From Bermanella marisrubri (GTDB taxonomy: Bacteria; Pseudomonadota; Gammaproteobacteria; Pseudomonadales; Oceanobacteraceae), in contig NZ_CP051183.1 in the NCBI RefSeq assembly GCF_012295615.1, positions 3,313,001 through 3,377,000 on the forward strand: DNA of 64,000 nt, in the 5' to 3' direction. Both the position numbers and the translations under genes were made by a program. The notes beneath the pieces were generated by a model that was not told the DNA's origin, ran no database searches, and saw only the letters and a list, made by a program, of their open reading frames with translations. Positions 1 through 10,149 of this stretch are shown here, piece after piece (within the stretch, counting starts at the first letter, position 1; each line of letters starts with the position of its first letter).

Positions 1-769
1 CCACTCCATTCTGATTTTGAATCAAAGGTAGCTGTGCAAATTCTCCGGCCCAGTATTGGCGATCATTCAGTGTCACCAATATATCGCCGCCTTGGGTTTT
101 TACCGTTCCAGCGCTTTTTTCCACAGCATTCTCGCTAACCGTAGCGGCAACTTGGGCTAAGCTTAAATTGTATTTTTTCAATGCTAAACTTGGTATCTCA
201 ACATGGATTTCTTCGGCAGGTGCACCGCTTAAGTCAATTTGAGAAACCGAAGAAGAGTTAATTATTTTGGCTTTAATCTTCTCGGCTAAGCGCTTCATTT
301 CAAAACGATTTAAATCGCCATGCAGCGCGATTTCCATCAACTCATGTTTTCTCGCAAAAATGCTAACAATAGGCTGTTCCATCTGTGCCGGAAATGTCGA
401 TATTCGATTTACCTCTTGCAAAATATCTTGATACATTTGTTGCACGTCTTCACCGGCTTCAATGTCCACACTCAAGGTGGCATAGCCCTCTTGAATCGTG
501 ACATTAATATCGGAAATACCATCCATCTCAGCTAATGCATTTTCCACTGGCAATACGACACCTTGTTCCATTTCGGTGGGCGTTGCCCCCGGATAAACTA
601 AACGCACTTGCACCACGTCTACAGAAAACTCAGGTAGAAACTCTTTTTTGATCGTAAAAGAAGTAAGCAAACCACCTACGAGTAAAGCCAACATCAATAG
701 GTTACTGGCAACACCATGGCGCGCCATCCAAGCAATTGGACCAGAGTGTAAAAAAGCATCTTTCATCAT
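1..769 (-). CDS. RND efflux transporter permease, N-terminal part (cut by window edge)
   Basis: This is the N-terminal part, about 256 residues, of an inner-membrane proton-driven RND (AcrB/MexB superfamily) pump. It has no stop before the left edge. The translation starts MMKDAFLHSGPIAWMARHGV, followed by a first membrane segment at about residues 20-40 and a periplasmic porter region containing a YPGATPTEMEQ motif, which is characteristic of the family. The start ATG at 769 or 766 overlaps the stop of the adaptor gene just upstream on the same strand (ATGATGA), so the two are translationally coupled. Substrate cannot be read from this fragment. The family call is firm; the exact subfamily is not. 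Confidence 0.88.
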   Translation of the reverse strand, partial: MMKDAFLHSGPIAWMARHGVASNLLMLALLVGGLLTSFTIKKEFLPEFSVDVVQVRLVYPGATPTEMEQGVVLPVENALAEMDGISDINVTIQEGYATLSVDIEAGEDVQQMYQDILQEVNRISTFPAQMEQPIVSIFARKHELMEIALHGDLNRFEMKRLAEKIKAKIINSSSVSQIDLSGAPAEEIHVEIPSLALKKYNLSLAQVAATVSENAVEKSAGTVKTQGGDILVTLNDRQYWAGEFAQLPLIQNQNGV

Positions 770-1899
770 TGCGCCCCATCAACAGATTGTACGCGCACTT
801 TTAGGCCGTCTTGCTTGTCACTGAGTTCGCTAATCAGTTGCCGATATGAATTGATCTGCTCACCGTCAAATTTAACCCATGAGTATTCTCGACCCTTGAA
901 CACTAAGCTAAAAGGAATCGATTTGAGTTGATTGTTTTTATCCACAGCCCACACTACAGCTGTATCAACTTTATCACTGGCCAAACGGAATAGATTCGCT
1001 TGTTGCTTTCCATAAAGCGTTACCTCTATGTAGTCGTTGTAGCGAATCAATGGCTGACCATTAGACGTATCGAGGGGTTTTGGTATTTCCAATAAAACCC
1101 GCGCTTGACGATCATTTGCATCTACAGATGGAGAAATGCTTAAGATGCGAGCTTGACGTGATGCGTCGCTGGTCAATGAGCGAACTTGTGCAGAAGCCGA
1201 TATATCCAATATGGATAAGAAATGATTTGGCACACTGACTTCAACCCAAAAAAACGAGCTATCTATGATAGTAAAGACGGCGTTCGTATTATTTAAATAA
1301 GAACCTGTGAATGCCATTTGCTGCAAAACATGTCCATCAAAAGGCATTTTAATTTGAGTACGCTGAAGATTTAATTTCGCTTTCGCCAAATCCGCTTTCG
1401 CCATCTTCAAAGCCGCTTTCGCGGAGCTTAACTGAGGTTCACGTAAAGCCAAAGATTTGGCCACAGGATTAAGTTCAATGCCCGATAAGCGATAATCACT
1501 GCGCGCGTTTTCCACTTGTCCTAACTCGATATCGAGGTTAGCTTGAGCCTGGATAGAAGCCGCTTGCTTTTGCTGCAGTTGAAGCTGATAGTCTGCGTCT
1601 TCAATTTGTGCGAGCAGTGTGCCTTTTTCCACAAACATCCCTGGCTTTATATCTGGATTTACCCATTCTAGCTGGCCTGTAACTTGAGCCACTAATTGCA
1701 CATAATCATTGGCATTTACCGTTGCCCCACCGCGCCAATAAGGTGGTTCTGTTGCTGGTTTAAAATCGGTTACTTCAACCAAGGGCTCTATCTCTTTCTC
1801 AATCTTTTTTTGCGGTTTTGGTGCGGATTTAATAATGCTATAGGCGATAGCTAATCCAGCAATGAGAATAACGAGAATAGAGAGATGCTGTTTTTTCAT
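766..1899 (-). CDS. RND efflux periplasmic adaptor (HlyD/MFP family)
   Basis: This 377-residue periplasmic adaptor links an inner-membrane RND permease to an outer-membrane channel. An N-terminal hydrophobic anchor spans about residues 6-22. A biotinyl-lipoyl-like half domain follows at about 60-90 (GQLEWVNPDIKPGMFVEKG). A long alpha-hairpin rich in Ala, Lys and Gln lies at about 110-185, and a beta-barrel domain with the typical IKMPFDGHV stretch comes after it. It precedes and overlaps the permease gene on the minus strand, giving a two-gene operon. No outer-membrane TolC-like gene or regulator is visible within the window. Substrate unknown. Confidence 0.88.
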   Translation of the reverse strand: MKKQHLSILVILIAGLAIAYSIIKSAPKPQKKIEKEIEPLVEVTDFKPATEPPYWRGGATVNANDYVQLVAQVTGQLEWVNPDIKPGMFVEKGTLLAQIEDADYQLQLQQKQAASIQAQANLDIELGQVENARSDYRLSGIELNPVAKSLALREPQLSSAKAALKMAKADLAKAKLNLQRTQIKMPFDGHVLQQMAFTGSYLNNTNAVFTIIDSSFFWVEVSVPNHFLSILDISASAQVRSLTSDASRQARILSISPSVDANDRQARVLLEIPKPLDTSNGQPLIRYNDYIEVTLYGKQQANLFRLASDKVDTAVVWAVDKNNQLKSIPFSLVFKGREYSWVKFDGEQINSYRQLISELSDKQDGLKVRVQSVDGAQ

Positions 1900-2024
1900 A
1901 ATGACGCGATGCTTCGAATGTAGTGTTTAATTCATTATTACCAAGCTCAAAGATAAACCCAACCAGATTTACACTTCTTTAAGTACCTTAATTACGCACT
2001 CATCAGCAAAACAGATTGCGCAAT

Positions 2025-2057
2025 AAAAAAACCCCACTTGCTTTGCAAGTGGGGTTT
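2025..2057 (-). terminator. Rho-independent terminator of ssb
   Basis: A perfect 12-bp inverted repeat (2029-2040 with 2046-2057, AAACCCCACTTG / CAAGTGGGGTTT) with a 5-nt loop. On the minus strand it is followed by a run of T residues, as expected for the end of the ssb transcript. Confidence 0.88.
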
Positions 2058-2096
2058 CTGATGTTGCACAATTTTTACAGCTATTTTGGATGAGTG

Positions 2097-2723
2097 TTAA
2101 AAAGGAATATCATCATCGAAATCATCAAACGCATTGCTTGGTTGCGGCTGCGGTTGACCTTGTTGTTGCGGTGCCTGCTGTGGCGCCTGTTGAGGTTGAC
2201 CGTAAGGTGCTTGCGGTGCTTGTTGTGGTTGCTGACCATAAGGTGCGGCCGCGGGTTGCTGCGGTGCCTGTTGCGGCTGTCCGTAAGGTGCTTGCTGTGG
2301 AGCTGCTTGTGGTGCTTGCTGAGGTTGGGCAGCAGGTTGCCCCATGGGCTGACCGTAACCGCCACCCATACCATCTTGCTGCGCATTGCGGCTATCTAGC
2401 ATAGTCATTTCGTTAGCAATGATTTTGGTAGAATAACGCTTAATCCCGTCTTTTTCGTATTCGTCTGTGCGCAGTTTACCTTCAAAGTAAACCTTGCTTC
2501 CCTTTTTAAGGTATTCACCAACGATCTCTGCCAGACGACCAAAGGCCTCTACACGGTGCCATTCTGTTTTATCTACTTGTTGGCCAGTATTACGATCTTT
2601 ATAGCCCTCGTCAGTGGCTACGCTAATTGAACATACAGCGTTACCGTTAGGCAAATAGCGCATTTCTGGATCGCGACCCAGGGTGCCGATGATGATAACT
2701 TTATTGACGCTGCCTCGTGCCAT
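2097..2723 (-). CDS. ssb: Single-stranded DNA-binding protein
   Basis: This 208-residue SSB is a homotetrameric single-strand binder in replication, recombination and repair. Residues 1-110 form the OB fold, with the family signature [22 protein letters not shown] near the N-terminus and the conserved [16 protein letters not shown]. Residues 115-195 are a low-complexity linker rich in Q, P, A, Y and G. The C-terminus is the acidic tail DDFDDDIPF that docks partner proteins. A GGAGAAAG ribosome site precedes the ATG. It lies 26 bp downstream of the MFS gene on the same strand, so the two may be co-transcribed; a strong terminator follows. Confidence 0.97.
   Translation of the reverse strand: MARGSVNKVIIIGTLGRDPEMRYLPNGNAVCSISVATDEGYKDRNTGQQVDKTEWHRVEAFGRLAEIVGEYLKKGSKVYFEGKLRTDEYEKDGIKRYSTKIIANEMTMLDSRNAQQDGMGGGYGQPMGQPAAQPQQAPQAAPQQAPYGQPQQAPQQPAAAPYGQQPQQAPQAPYGQPQQAPQQAPQQQGQPQPQPSNAFDDFDDDIPF
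2140..2345 (-). repeat. Imperfect coding repeats of the SSB linker
   Basis: The DNA encoding the SSB linker consists of degenerate repeats that translate to variants of [11 protein letters not shown], present about three times. One 14-base segment (CCGTAAGGTGCTTG) occurs near 2200 and again at 2281. The biased composition leaves several other frames open across this stretch; these are not genes. Confidence 0.7.
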
Positions 2724-2749
2724 AATCTTTCTCCGCCCGTGGGCTATTG

Positions 2750-4084
2750 CTATAAATTTAAGGGTTTCAATAATGTCGGATTAAAGGTTTTATTGTCCAC
2801 CTTTAAATAGGCCGCTTGGTCCAAAATCATGACTTCATGAACGCCCGGTACCGACATTAGTTCTGTTTGTAGCGCTTCTGTGGCGCGGGATGCAGTCAAC
2901 GCAACTCGATAACTGGTTAAATGCTTGGGAGCTTGCATGGTTAACACCAAGACCAACCATAATACCACTAAGGGCACAGTCGCCACAAAGACTGCTGAGA
3001 GCCCCCAAGTTTCGGTAATCACGCCACCTAATGCACCACCAATAAAAGCCCCGAGAAACTGACACGTGCTGTAAATTCCCATGGCGCTTCCTTTAAAGCC
3101 TGCAGGTGCGAATTTGCTCACAAGCGAAGGCAAACTGGCTTCAAGAATGTTAAAACTTACGAAAAAGAGCCATAACGCTGCCACCAAAGCCCAAAACATC
3201 AAGCCTGCCTGCCACATAAACAACACACTAACGAGCAGCAAACCAACAGCCATTGCCAACACGGGTTTCATTTTCTGCTTCTTCTCACCAATAATGATGA
3301 ACGGTACCATCGCCATGAAAGCCGTAATCATGATGGGTAAATACACTTTCCAATGAGCCTGCTTATTTAGTCCCGATTGTTCCAGCAAAACAGGCATAGC
3401 CACAAAACATGCCACCAAGACAGCATGCAATACTAGAATACCGAAGCTTAAACGCATGATCTGACGATCTTTAAATACATCGGCCAATTGATGTAAAAAC
3501 GCTCGGCTCTCTCTGGATCGAATTTGCACGACAGGAGTCGGAACCGCCCTGACTAACAAAATCATGGCCATGATGGACAATACCGCCGTCATCAAGAATA
3601 AGCCCGACATCCCTAACCAGTTGGATAAAACTGGGCCCGCTACCATGGCAAGAGTAAACGCTAAGCCAATGCTAGCACCGATACTAGCCATGGCCTTGGT
3701 GCGGTTTTCTTCTCGCGTCAAGTCTGTCATTAGTGCCATCAAAGTACTGGCTATGGCACCTGCCCCCTGAAGAGCACGTCCAACAATGAGCCATACGATG
3801 CTATCCGCTAAACCTGCGATTAAACTGCCCAGCGTAAACAACGCCAAACCCATTAAAATGACCGGCTTACGACCAATACGATCCGACCACATGCCAAATG
3901 GCAATTGAAGACAAGCTTGGGTGAGGCCATAAGCACCAATGGCTACACCCACTAGCGCAGCGGATGCACCTTCATAATCAGCGGCATAGAGCGCTAATAC
4001 GGGTAGCACCATGAACAAACCGAACATACGCAAAGCGTAAATTAAAGCCAGAGTACTGACAGAACGTTTTTCGGTGGGGGTCAT
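2750..4084 (-). CDS. MFS transporter, YajR-like with C-terminal YAM domain
   Basis: This 444-residue inner-membrane major facilitator has about 12 hydrophobic segments. The MFS signature between TM2 and TM3 is visible as [13 protein letters not shown]. After the last TM comes a soluble tail of about 55 residues ([20 protein letters not shown] onward) that looks like the ferredoxin-like YAM domain of E. coli YajR. Export of small molecules by proton antiport is the family role; the substrate is unknown. The order MFS-ssb, divergent from uvrA, is conserved in pseudomonads. Here a CsgD-like gene lies between this gene and uvrA. Confidence 0.85.
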   Translation of the reverse strand: MTPTEKRSVSTLALIYALRMFGLFMVLPVLALYAADYEGASAALVGVAIGAYGLTQACLQLPFGMWSDRIGRKPVILMGLALFTLGSLIAGLADSIVWLIVGRALQGAGAIASTLMALMTDLTREENRTKAMASIGASIGLAFTLAMVAGPVLSNWLGMSGLFLMTAVLSIMAMILLVRAVPTPVVQIRSRESRAFLHQLADVFKDRQIMRLSFGILVLHAVLVACFVAMPVLLEQSGLNKQAHWKVYLPIMITAFMAMVPFIIIGEKKQKMKPVLAMAVGLLLVSVLFMWQAGLMFWALVAALWLFFVSFNILEASLPSLVSKFAPAGFKGSAMGIYSTCQFLGAFIGGALGGVITETWGLSAVFVATVPLVVLWLVLVLTMQAPKHLTSYRVALTASRATEALQTELMSVPGVHEVMILDQAAYLKVDNKTFNPTLLKPLNL

Positions 4085-4206
4085 GATTACCTACAAAGAG
4101 AATGCGTAAAAAGCCGCAGATGATAAAAAAAGGGTGAGCATTTTAAAAGCTTAAGAATGATTAAGAAAGTCTAATGCACAAACGGTCACATTTTATACAC
4201 AACTCC

Positions 4207-4235
4207 CTGTCATTTTGCACATTTTTCAATACAAT
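4207..4235 (+). promoter_or_regulatory. Candidate sigma-70 promoter of the CsgD-like gene
   Basis: A -35 element CTGTCA (4207-4212) and a -10 element TACAAT (4230-4235) are separated by 17 bp. They lie 42 bp before the start codon of the regulator, within the divergent gap after the MFS gene. They match the consensus at 4/6 and 5/6 positions. Predicted by eye only. Confidence 0.5.
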
Positions 4236-4277
4236 ACGACCTCCATCTAAATAACTGGAATTTAAGGAAGGCAGCGT

Positions 4278-4928
4278 ATGGACAGCGCTCAGAAGCCCCA
4301 TTTATGGCTCGTTGGACCGAAAAACATTCAAAACTCTCTACTACTCGGCTTTTTACAACAGCATCTGCAGATGGACTGCTCCATGCTAGAAAACTATCGA
4401 CCTGCCGATAACCATAAAATCAAACTACCACACTTAATTTGTGTCGACGCCATGGGCATGCGAGCTGAGAATTGCCGGCAAATGCTAGAAAGCCTACCCA
4501 AAGACAACCAAGTCGTGTTCATCAATCTGGATGGCCAGCAAAGCTACGATGAGCTACTGAAGTGGCCCAATGTCAGTGGCTTCTTTTATAAAGGTGCTAG
4601 CCAGAACCATGTAAGCAAAGGCATTCGCTCCATCTTACGAGGCGAGTTATGGTTTAGTCGTCGCATCCTCAGCCAGTTCATGGCAAATAATCGACGACCA
4701 CCTGCCCCCGAGCAAAAACCGGCACACAACCTAACTCGCAGAGAAAGCCAAATTCTATCATTGAGTGCCAGTGGGGCTAAAAATGCTGATATTGCAGCCG
4801 CTCTCAATGTGAGCACTCACACGGTAAAAACGCACATGTACAACTTGTTCAAAAAGTTAGACGTAAGCAACCGCATTCAAGCCGTGAACTGGGCCAAAGA
4901 ATATTTGCCTGAACAAGATCTAAGCTAA
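4278..4928 (+). CDS. LuxR-type transcriptional regulator, CsgD-like
   Basis: This 216-residue regulator has the same length as E. coli CsgD. The N-terminal half (1-130) is a degenerate receiver-like domain. It is followed by GFFYKGASQNHVSKGIRSILRG-type sequence resembling the CsgD linker, and then FSRRILSQFM. A LuxR-type helix-turn-helix lies at about 148-208 (LTRRESQILSLSASGAKNAD, then VSTHTVKTHMYNLFKKLDVS). The HTH tail closely follows the CsgD pattern KTHLYNLFKKI. A strong AAGGAAGG ribosome site precedes the ATG, and a hairpin terminator follows. No curli or cellulose genes are nearby, so its targets must be elsewhere. Confident for family, moderate for a CsgD-like role in biofilm control. 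Confidence 0.85.
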   Translation: MDSAQKPHLWLVGPKNIQNSLLLGFLQQHLQMDCSMLENYRPADNHKIKLPHLICVDAMGMRAENCRQMLESLPKDNQVVFINLDGQQSYDELLKWPNVSGFFYKGASQNHVSKGIRSILRGELWFSRRILSQFMANNRRPPAPEQKPAHNLTRRESQILSLSASGAKNADIAAALNVSTHTVKTHMYNLFKKLDVSNRIQAVNWAKEYLPEQDLS

Positions 4929-4969
4929 ACCAAGAAAAAATGATCTAAACCCCGCAAATGTGCGAATAC

Positions 4970-5007
4970 AAAGCCAAGCATTTTCACTATGAAAGTGCTT
5001 GGCTTTT
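4970..5007 (+). terminator. Rho-independent terminator after the CsgD-like gene
   Basis: An 11-bp perfect stem (AAAGCCAAGCA 4970-4980 with TGCTTGGCTTT 4996-5006), a 15-nt loop and a short T run. An in-frame ATG at 4989 that would lengthen uvrA lies inside this hairpin, which argues against that upstream start. Confidence 0.75.
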
Positions 5008-5102
5008 GTGCTCTATGGGCAAATGAAATACACAGTCTCCTAGGGTCTACTCGTAAAAATCAGTACAATGTTCGTTTTGCACTCACAGCGCAGCAGGGGT
5101 TT

Positions 5103-7931
5103 ATGGATACTATATTGGTTCGTGGGGCGCGTACCCATAATCTCAAGAATATCGATTTAGAAATTCCACGTGACAAATTAGTGGTGATCACAGGTTTATC
5201 GGGATCCGGTAAATCGTCTCTCGCGTTCGATACACTTTACGCAGAGGGGCAACGTCGCTATGTAGAAAGCCTTTCTACCTACGCTCGCCAGTTCTTGTCC
5301 ATGATGGAAAAGCCCGACGTGGACCATATCGAAGGCCTAAGCCCTGCCATTTCCATTGAACAAAAATCCACCAGCCACAACCCTCGTTCAACTGTTGGTA
5401 CCGTGACGGAAATCTATGATTACCTGCGCCTACTATATGCCCGAGCCGGCGAACCTCGCTGCCCTGAACATGGCGAAGTGTTAGATGCACAGACCGTCAG
5501 CCAGATGGTAGATCAAATTCTAGCATTACCTGAGGGCAGCAAACTCATGGTGCTGGCACCTGTGGTGCAAGATCGCAAAGGTGAGCATTTACATCTATTC
5601 GAACAACTCCGCGGTCAAGGTTTTGTGCGTGTACGCGTAGACGGCATCGTTGTGGACATGGACGATGTTCCAGAGCTTGATAAAAACAAAAAGCACACCA
5701 TCGAAGTGGTGGTTGATCGCATTAAAGTCCGCGAAGGACTAGAGCAGCGTCTTGCTGAATCTTTAGAAACGGCTTTGGAACTCACTAGCGGTACTGCCAA
5801 AGTGAAAGGCATGGACGATGACAAACTTGAGCTATTGTTCAGTTCTAAATTTGCTTGCCCTGTGTGTGGTTACAGCATTACCGATTTAGAACCACGTATG
5901 TTCTCCTTTAATAACCCCGCGGGTGCTTGTGAAACCTGTGACGGTTTAGGCGTAGATCAATATTTCGATCCAGACAAACTGATTGTTGATAGCAGCTTAA
6001 CCCTAGGCGAAGGTGCCATTCGTGGTTGGGATCGACGCACCATTTATTACTTCCAAATGCTGAGCAGTGTGGCCGAGCACTTCGGCTTTGGTATGGATAA
6101 GCCATTTAAGAAACTCACGAAAAAACAGAGAAACGTGATCCTTTATGGTAGTGGTCAAGAAGACGTACCGTTTCACTATGTTAATAGCCGAGGCGATACG
6201 GTTATAAAAGAACATCCATTTGAAGGTGTCATTCCTAATCTTTCGCGTCGCTATCATGAAACCGAAAGTGCTATGGTGCGTGAAGAACTATCCAAGTTGC
6301 TTTCCGTACAACCTTGCCCCACTTGTAATGGCTCTCGTCTAAAAGAAGCCAGTCGTAATGTGTTTGTGGATAACCACAATATTGCGGACATCACCTCAAT
6401 GCCTATCGGTCCCGCTTTAGATTATTTTTCTAAGCTAAATCTAAAGGGCAAGCGTGGCGAAATCGCTAATAAAATCCTAAAAGAAATTAACGACCGCCTG
6501 CACTTTCTAGTGAACGTGGGTCTGAACTATCTCAGCCTGGATCGCAGTGCAGATACACTTTCTGGTGGAGAGGCGCAGCGTATTCGCTTAGCCAGTCAAA
6601 TTGGCGCTGGACTTGTGGGCGTCATGTACATTCTGGATGAACCTTCCATCGGTTTGCACCAGCGCGACAATGATCGACTACTGAAAACATTAGAGCACTT
6701 GCGCGACTTGGGCAACACAGTATTAGTTGTTGAACATGATGAAGACGCTATTCGTGCCGCCGACTACCTTGTGGACATAGGGCCAGGGGCTGGGGTTCAT
6801 GGTGGCGAAGTGATTTTTGCTGGCACGCCTAAGCAAATCACTAAATGCAAAAATTCGATTACTGGCCAATACTTAAGCGGCAAACAAAAAATCGAAGTTC
6901 CGACAAAACGCCATGAAGCGGATCCCCAAAAGCAACTGACGATCACAGGTGCATCCGGTAATAACTTAAACGACGTGACACTGAACATTCCGGTTGGCTT
7001 GTTAACCTGTGTAACAGGTGTATCAGGTAGTGGTAAATCAACCTTGATTAACCAAACTCTATTCCCACTGGCAGCAACTGAATTGAATCGCGCTTCCACT
7101 TTGAAGCCTTCTCCGTATGAAAGCATTGCAGGCTTGGATCATTTTGATAAGTGCGTAGACATAGATCAAAGCCCTATTGGACGCACCCCAAGATCTAACC
7201 CTGCAACATACACAGGTATCTTTACCGCCGTGCGCGATTTATTTGCTGGAACTGAAGAAGCTCGAAGCCGTGGCTATAAAGCCGGTCGCTTTAGCTTTAA
7301 CGTGAAAGGCGGTCGCTGCGAGGCGTGTCAGGGTGACGGTGTAATTAAAGTCGAAATGCATTTCCTTGCGGATGTGTATGTGCCTTGCGATGTTTGCCAA
7401 GGCAAGCGCTATAACCGTGAAACGTTGGAAGTGCGTTATAAGGGCAAAAATATTCACGAAGTATTGGATATGACAGTGGAAGATGCTTGTGACTTTTTTG
7501 AAGCTATTCCTGCACTTAAGCGAAAACTCGACACGTTAATGGACGTCGGCTTAAGTTATATTCGCTTGGGCCAAAACGCCACAACACTTTCCGGCGGCGA
7601 AGCACAGCGAGTAAAACTTGCTCGGGAATTAAGTAAACGCGATACAGGTAAAACCCTTTATATTCTTGATGAACCCACAACCGGTTTGCACTTCCATGAT
7701 ATTCAGCAACTATTAACTGTATTACATCGTCTGCGCGATCACGGTAATACCGTGGTTGTGATTGAACATAATTTAGATGTAATAAAAACCGCTGACTGGA
7801 TTGTTGACCTTGGCCCTGAAGGTGGCTCTGGCGGTGGTAAAATCATTGCGGAAGGCACACCTGAAAACCTGAGTAAGGTAAAAGGCAGCCATACGGCTAC
7901 ATTCTTGAAACCCATGCTGGCAGCGAAGTAA
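5103..7931 (+). CDS. uvrA: Excinuclease ABC subunit A
   Basis: UvrA is the damage-sensing ATPase of nucleotide excision repair. The 942 residues from the ATG at 5103 match the usual size. The translation begins [20 protein letters not shown], the canonical N-terminus. Visible features are Walker [10 protein letters not shown], a first zinc module (CPVCGY and CETCDGLG), signature [16 protein letters not shown], a second Walker [10 protein letters not shown], the C-terminal zinc module (CEACQGDG and CDVCQGKR) and signature [16 protein letters not shown]. The frame is open back to an ATG at 4989, but that lies in the previous gene's terminator. I saw no clear LexA box upstream. Confidence 0.97.
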   Translation: MDTILVRGARTHNLKNIDLEIPRDKLVVITGLSGSGKSSLAFDTLYAEGQRRYVESLSTYARQFLSMMEKPDVDHIEGLSPAISIEQKSTSHNPRSTVGTVTEIYDYLRLLYARAGEPRCPEHGEVLDAQTVSQMVDQILALPEGSKLMVLAPVVQDRKGEHLHLFEQLRGQGFVRVRVDGIVVDMDDVPELDKNKKHTIEVVVDRIKVREGLEQRLAESLETALELTSGTAKVKGMDDDKLELLFSSKFACPVCGYSITDLEPRMFSFNNPAGACETCDGLGVDQYFDPDKLIVDSSLTLGEGAIRGWDRRTIYYFQMLSSVAEHFGFGMDKPFKKLTKKQRNVILYGSGQEDVPFHYVNSRGDTVIKEHPFEGVIPNLSRRYHETESAMVREELSKLLSVQPCPTCNGSRLKEASRNVFVDNHNIADITSMPIGPALDYFSKLNLKGKRGEIANKILKEINDRLHFLVNVGLNYLSLDRSADTLSGGEAQRIRLASQIGAGLVGVMYILDEPSIGLHQRDNDRLLKTLEHLRDLGNTVLVVEHDEDAIRAADYLVDIGPGAGVHGGEVIFAGTPKQITKCKNSITGQYLSGKQKIEVPTKRHEADPQKQLTITGASGNNLNDVTLNIPVGLLTCVTGVSGSGKSTLINQTLFPLAATELNRASTLKPSPYESIAGLDHFDKCVDIDQSPIGRTPRSNPATYTGIFTAVRDLFAGTEEARSRGYKAGRFSFNVKGGRCEACQGDGVIKVEMHFLADVYVPCDVCQGKRYNRETLEVRYKGKNIHEVLDMTVEDACDFFEAIPALKRKLDTLMDVGLSYIRLGQNATTLSGGEAQRVKLARELSKRDTGKTLYILDEPTTGLHFHDIQQLLTVLHRLRDHGNTVVVIEHNLDVIKTADWIVDLGPEGGSGGGKIIAEGTPENLSKVKGSHTATFLKPMLAAK

Positions 7932-7940
7932 TTCGCTGCC
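7919..7940 (+). terminator. Hairpin overlapping the uvrA stop codon
   Basis: A perfect 9-bp stem (GGCAGCGAA / TTCGCTGCC) closed by GTAA, a GNRA-type tetraloop. The uvrA TAA stop (7929-7931) begins in the loop. A TTTT follows only 11 nt later, so it may be a weak terminator or a 3'-end stabilising hairpin. Confidence 0.5.
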
Positions 7941-7980
7941 GAGCATACTCTTTTACATACTAATCATCATTGAGGTAACT

Positions 7981-8280
7981 ATGTCAGAGCAGGAACAAAC
8001 TGCGAAACAAATGGACCCAGATTTCTTTAAGCGCACCGACAAGTTTATTCAACTTGCCAACGAGCTAATCAAAGATCATGAACCAGGTAAAGTCAGCGCC
8101 AGCTTGTTATACGCAGCTGCGCGTTTCAATGCGCACATTGTTACAGCCAGTGCTAAAGACAAAGCAGAAGCGGATTTAAATAAAGGGGAAGCCCTTGAGT
8201 ATTTCACTCAACAATATGCCGCCATGTTGAAAGCCAACCTTGAAGATTACGTTGAAAAATACGATGAGTATTTGAAGTAA
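7981..8280 (+). CDS. DUF3144 family protein
   Basis: A 99-residue soluble protein of unknown function. It matches the DUF3144 pattern: an N-terminal DPDFFKRTDKFIQLANEL, the core SASLLYAAARFNAH, and the tail YFTQQYAAMLKANLEDYVEK. It is all helical by eye, with no signal peptide or metal motif. A TGAGGTAAC ribosome site precedes the ATG. It stands alone between uvrA and a strong bidirectional terminator. Family assignment is from memory of the conserved core; no biochemical role is known to me. Confidence 0.85.
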   Translation: MSEQEQTAKQMDPDFFKRTDKFIQLANELIKDHEPGKVSASLLYAAARFNAHIVTASAKDKAEADLNKGEALEYFTQQYAAMLKANLEDYVEKYDEYLK

Positions 8281-8303
8281 ATCTATCTCAATTTGCAGAT
8301 ACT

Positions 8304-8350
8304 AAAAAACCCGCTAGATGCCTGTTTAATAAGGATCTAGCGGGTTTTTT
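8304..8350. terminator. Bidirectional terminator
   Basis: A 16-bp perfect stem (AAAAAACCCGCTAGAT / ATCTAGCGGGTTTTTT) with a 15-nt loop, carrying an A run on one side and a T run on the other. It sits between the convergent DUF3144 and BCCT genes and can serve both. Confidence 0.92.
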
Positions 8351-8402
8351 AATGCTTGCATCATGGCCCTTCTAAAGTGAAGGGCTATCAATAAAAAAGC
8401 AT

Positions 8403-9974
8403 TTAGCGCTTCTCTGTACGCAAGCCCATTAGCAAGCTTACACACATGAGCAGCAGTACAAAGGTGAACGGTAAGCCCGTTGAAATTGCACCGGCTTGCA
8501 AGGCTTGAATGGCTTCGGTACCACCAATCCATAGCAAGGCTGCTGCAATTGCACCTTCGATAGATGCCCAGAATACACGCTGAGGTACAGGCGCATCAAT
8601 CTTACCACCGGCAGTGATGCTATCAATTACCAATGAACCTGAGTCCGAAGAGGTAATGAAGAATACCAATACCAAGACAATCGCTACCACTGATAGCAGA
8701 GTGCTCATTGGTAGACCTTCAAACATCTGGAACATGGCTAGCTCAACCGACGTTAAACCATCAGTACCCAAAGCACCAATACCATTCAATACTTGATCGA
8801 TAGCGATACCACCATAGATAGACATCCACAGTACCGTCACCAATGTTGGTACAAGTAGAACCGCTGTTATGAACTCACGGATGGTACGACCTTTCGATAC
8901 ACGCGCGATGAACATGCCTACAAATGGCGACCATGAAATCCACCATGCCCAATAGAATACAGTCCAACCCTGGAACCAAGCCTCATCTTCACGACCATGA
9001 GGATTACTAAGCGGGATAATATTTTCAATGTACGCACCAAGGGTTGTTGGAATATTACCAAGCGCAATGGCAAAGCCAGCAATGGCAACAAACAGCAGTA
9101 AAGCAAATGCGATCAGCATATTGACGTTACTCAATAGCTTAACACCGCCTTCTAAACCACGAACAACAGATACGATAGCGAGCAGGGTTACACCTACTAT
9201 CACTAGAATCTGTAAGCCAACTGCGCCTTCGGTGCCAAACACATGGTTAATACCCGCAGAAGCTTGCTGTGCACCCAGACCTAGAGACGTGGCTAGACCA
9301 AATAGCGTGGCCAATACCGCAAGGATATCGATCACGTGACCAGGCCAGCCCCAAGTGCGATCACCTAGAATCGGATAGAACACAGAACGGATAGAAAGAG
9401 GTAAGCCTTTGTTATAAGCAAAGAATGCTAAAGATAGTGCAACCACACCATAAATCGCCCACGGGTGTAGACCCCAATGATACATGGTTGCACCCATAGC
9501 TAATCGGGCAGCTTCCGGGGTATTGGGTTCGACGCCGAGCGGCGTCTCGTACCAGCCAGTGAAATAGGCAACGGGTTCGGCAACGCCCCAAAACATCAAG
9601 CCAATACCCATACCCGCTGCGAACAGCATGGCTAACCAAGATAATCTAGAATGCTCTGGCACAGCATTGTCGCCACCTAAACGAATCTTACCCAAAGGGG
9701 ACAAAGCCAAAGCGAGGCAGAAAATAACAAAAATATTGCCAGACCACATGAACAGAGCGTCAAAGCTCGCGATGATGTCCCATTTCAAACCATCCAAAGC
9801 GCCTTTAGCGGTGGCGGGTTCCACGGCTAAAACCGCTATCAAGAAAATAAGAATGAGACCTGCACTGATACCAAAAACAGGGTTATGAACATCAAAACCC
9901 CATTTTTGTACGTTGTCTTGCCCGACCGTATAGTCGGTATTGTCGATATGATACTTATCGTCGGTATTTGCCAT
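8403..9974 (-). CDS. BCCT family betaine/carnitine/choline transporter
   Basis: A 523-residue inner-membrane transporter with about 12 TM helices. Family hallmarks are the glycine-rich AAGMGIGLMFWGVAEP stretch (about residues 118-133) and the aromatic cage motif WAWWISWSPFVGMFIARVSKGRT. The first of these resembles sodium-coupled glycine betaine carriers (BetP/OpuD type); carnitine or choline use cannot be excluded. The likely role is uptake of compatible solutes under osmotic stress, which suits a marine host. A GAGGGAACC ribosome site precedes the ATG, and a 175-bp gap separates it from the potassium channel gene. There is no long regulatory C-terminal tail of the BetP type. Confidence 0.93.
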   Translation of the reverse strand: MANTDDKYHIDNTDYTVGQDNVQKWGFDVHNPVFGISAGLILIFLIAVLAVEPATAKGALDGLKWDIIASFDALFMWSGNIFVIFCLALALSPLGKIRLGGDNAVPEHSRLSWLAMLFAAGMGIGLMFWGVAEPVAYFTGWYETPLGVEPNTPEAARLAMGATMYHWGLHPWAIYGVVALSLAFFAYNKGLPLSIRSVFYPILGDRTWGWPGHVIDILAVLATLFGLATSLGLGAQQASAGINHVFGTEGAVGLQILVIVGVTLLAIVSVVRGLEGGVKLLSNVNMLIAFALLLFVAIAGFAIALGNIPTTLGAYIENIIPLSNPHGREDEAWFQGWTVFYWAWWISWSPFVGMFIARVSKGRTIREFITAVLLVPTLVTVLWMSIYGGIAIDQVLNGIGALGTDGLTSVELAMFQMFEGLPMSTLLSVVAIVLVLVFFITSSDSGSLVIDSITAGGKIDAPVPQRVFWASIEGAIAAALLWIGGTEAIQALQAGAISTGLPFTFVLLLMCVSLLMGLRTEKR

Positions 9975-10149
9975 TAAGGTTCCCTCAGATGAATGTACCT
10001 AATTACTGTAAAGATTTAATAGGCAGCTCTCAACCGATGTAACAAATTAATCGGGAAATTGCCCAGTGAATATTCACTAAAGTTATATCAGTTTAGATCA
10101 TCGTTTAGGAATTGAACGATTATTCTTCGTTACCCTAATAATTAATTAA

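Noticed and set aside
2090-2404. Several overlapping open frames on both strands over the ssb 3' half
   Set aside because: They arise from the repetitive Gln/Pro/Ala codons of the SSB linker; the DDDIPF-ending frame is the real one.
4989-5102. N-terminal extension of uvrA from an upstream ATG
   Set aside because: The ATG lies inside the terminator hairpin of the previous gene, and the canonical UvrA N-terminus begins at 5103.
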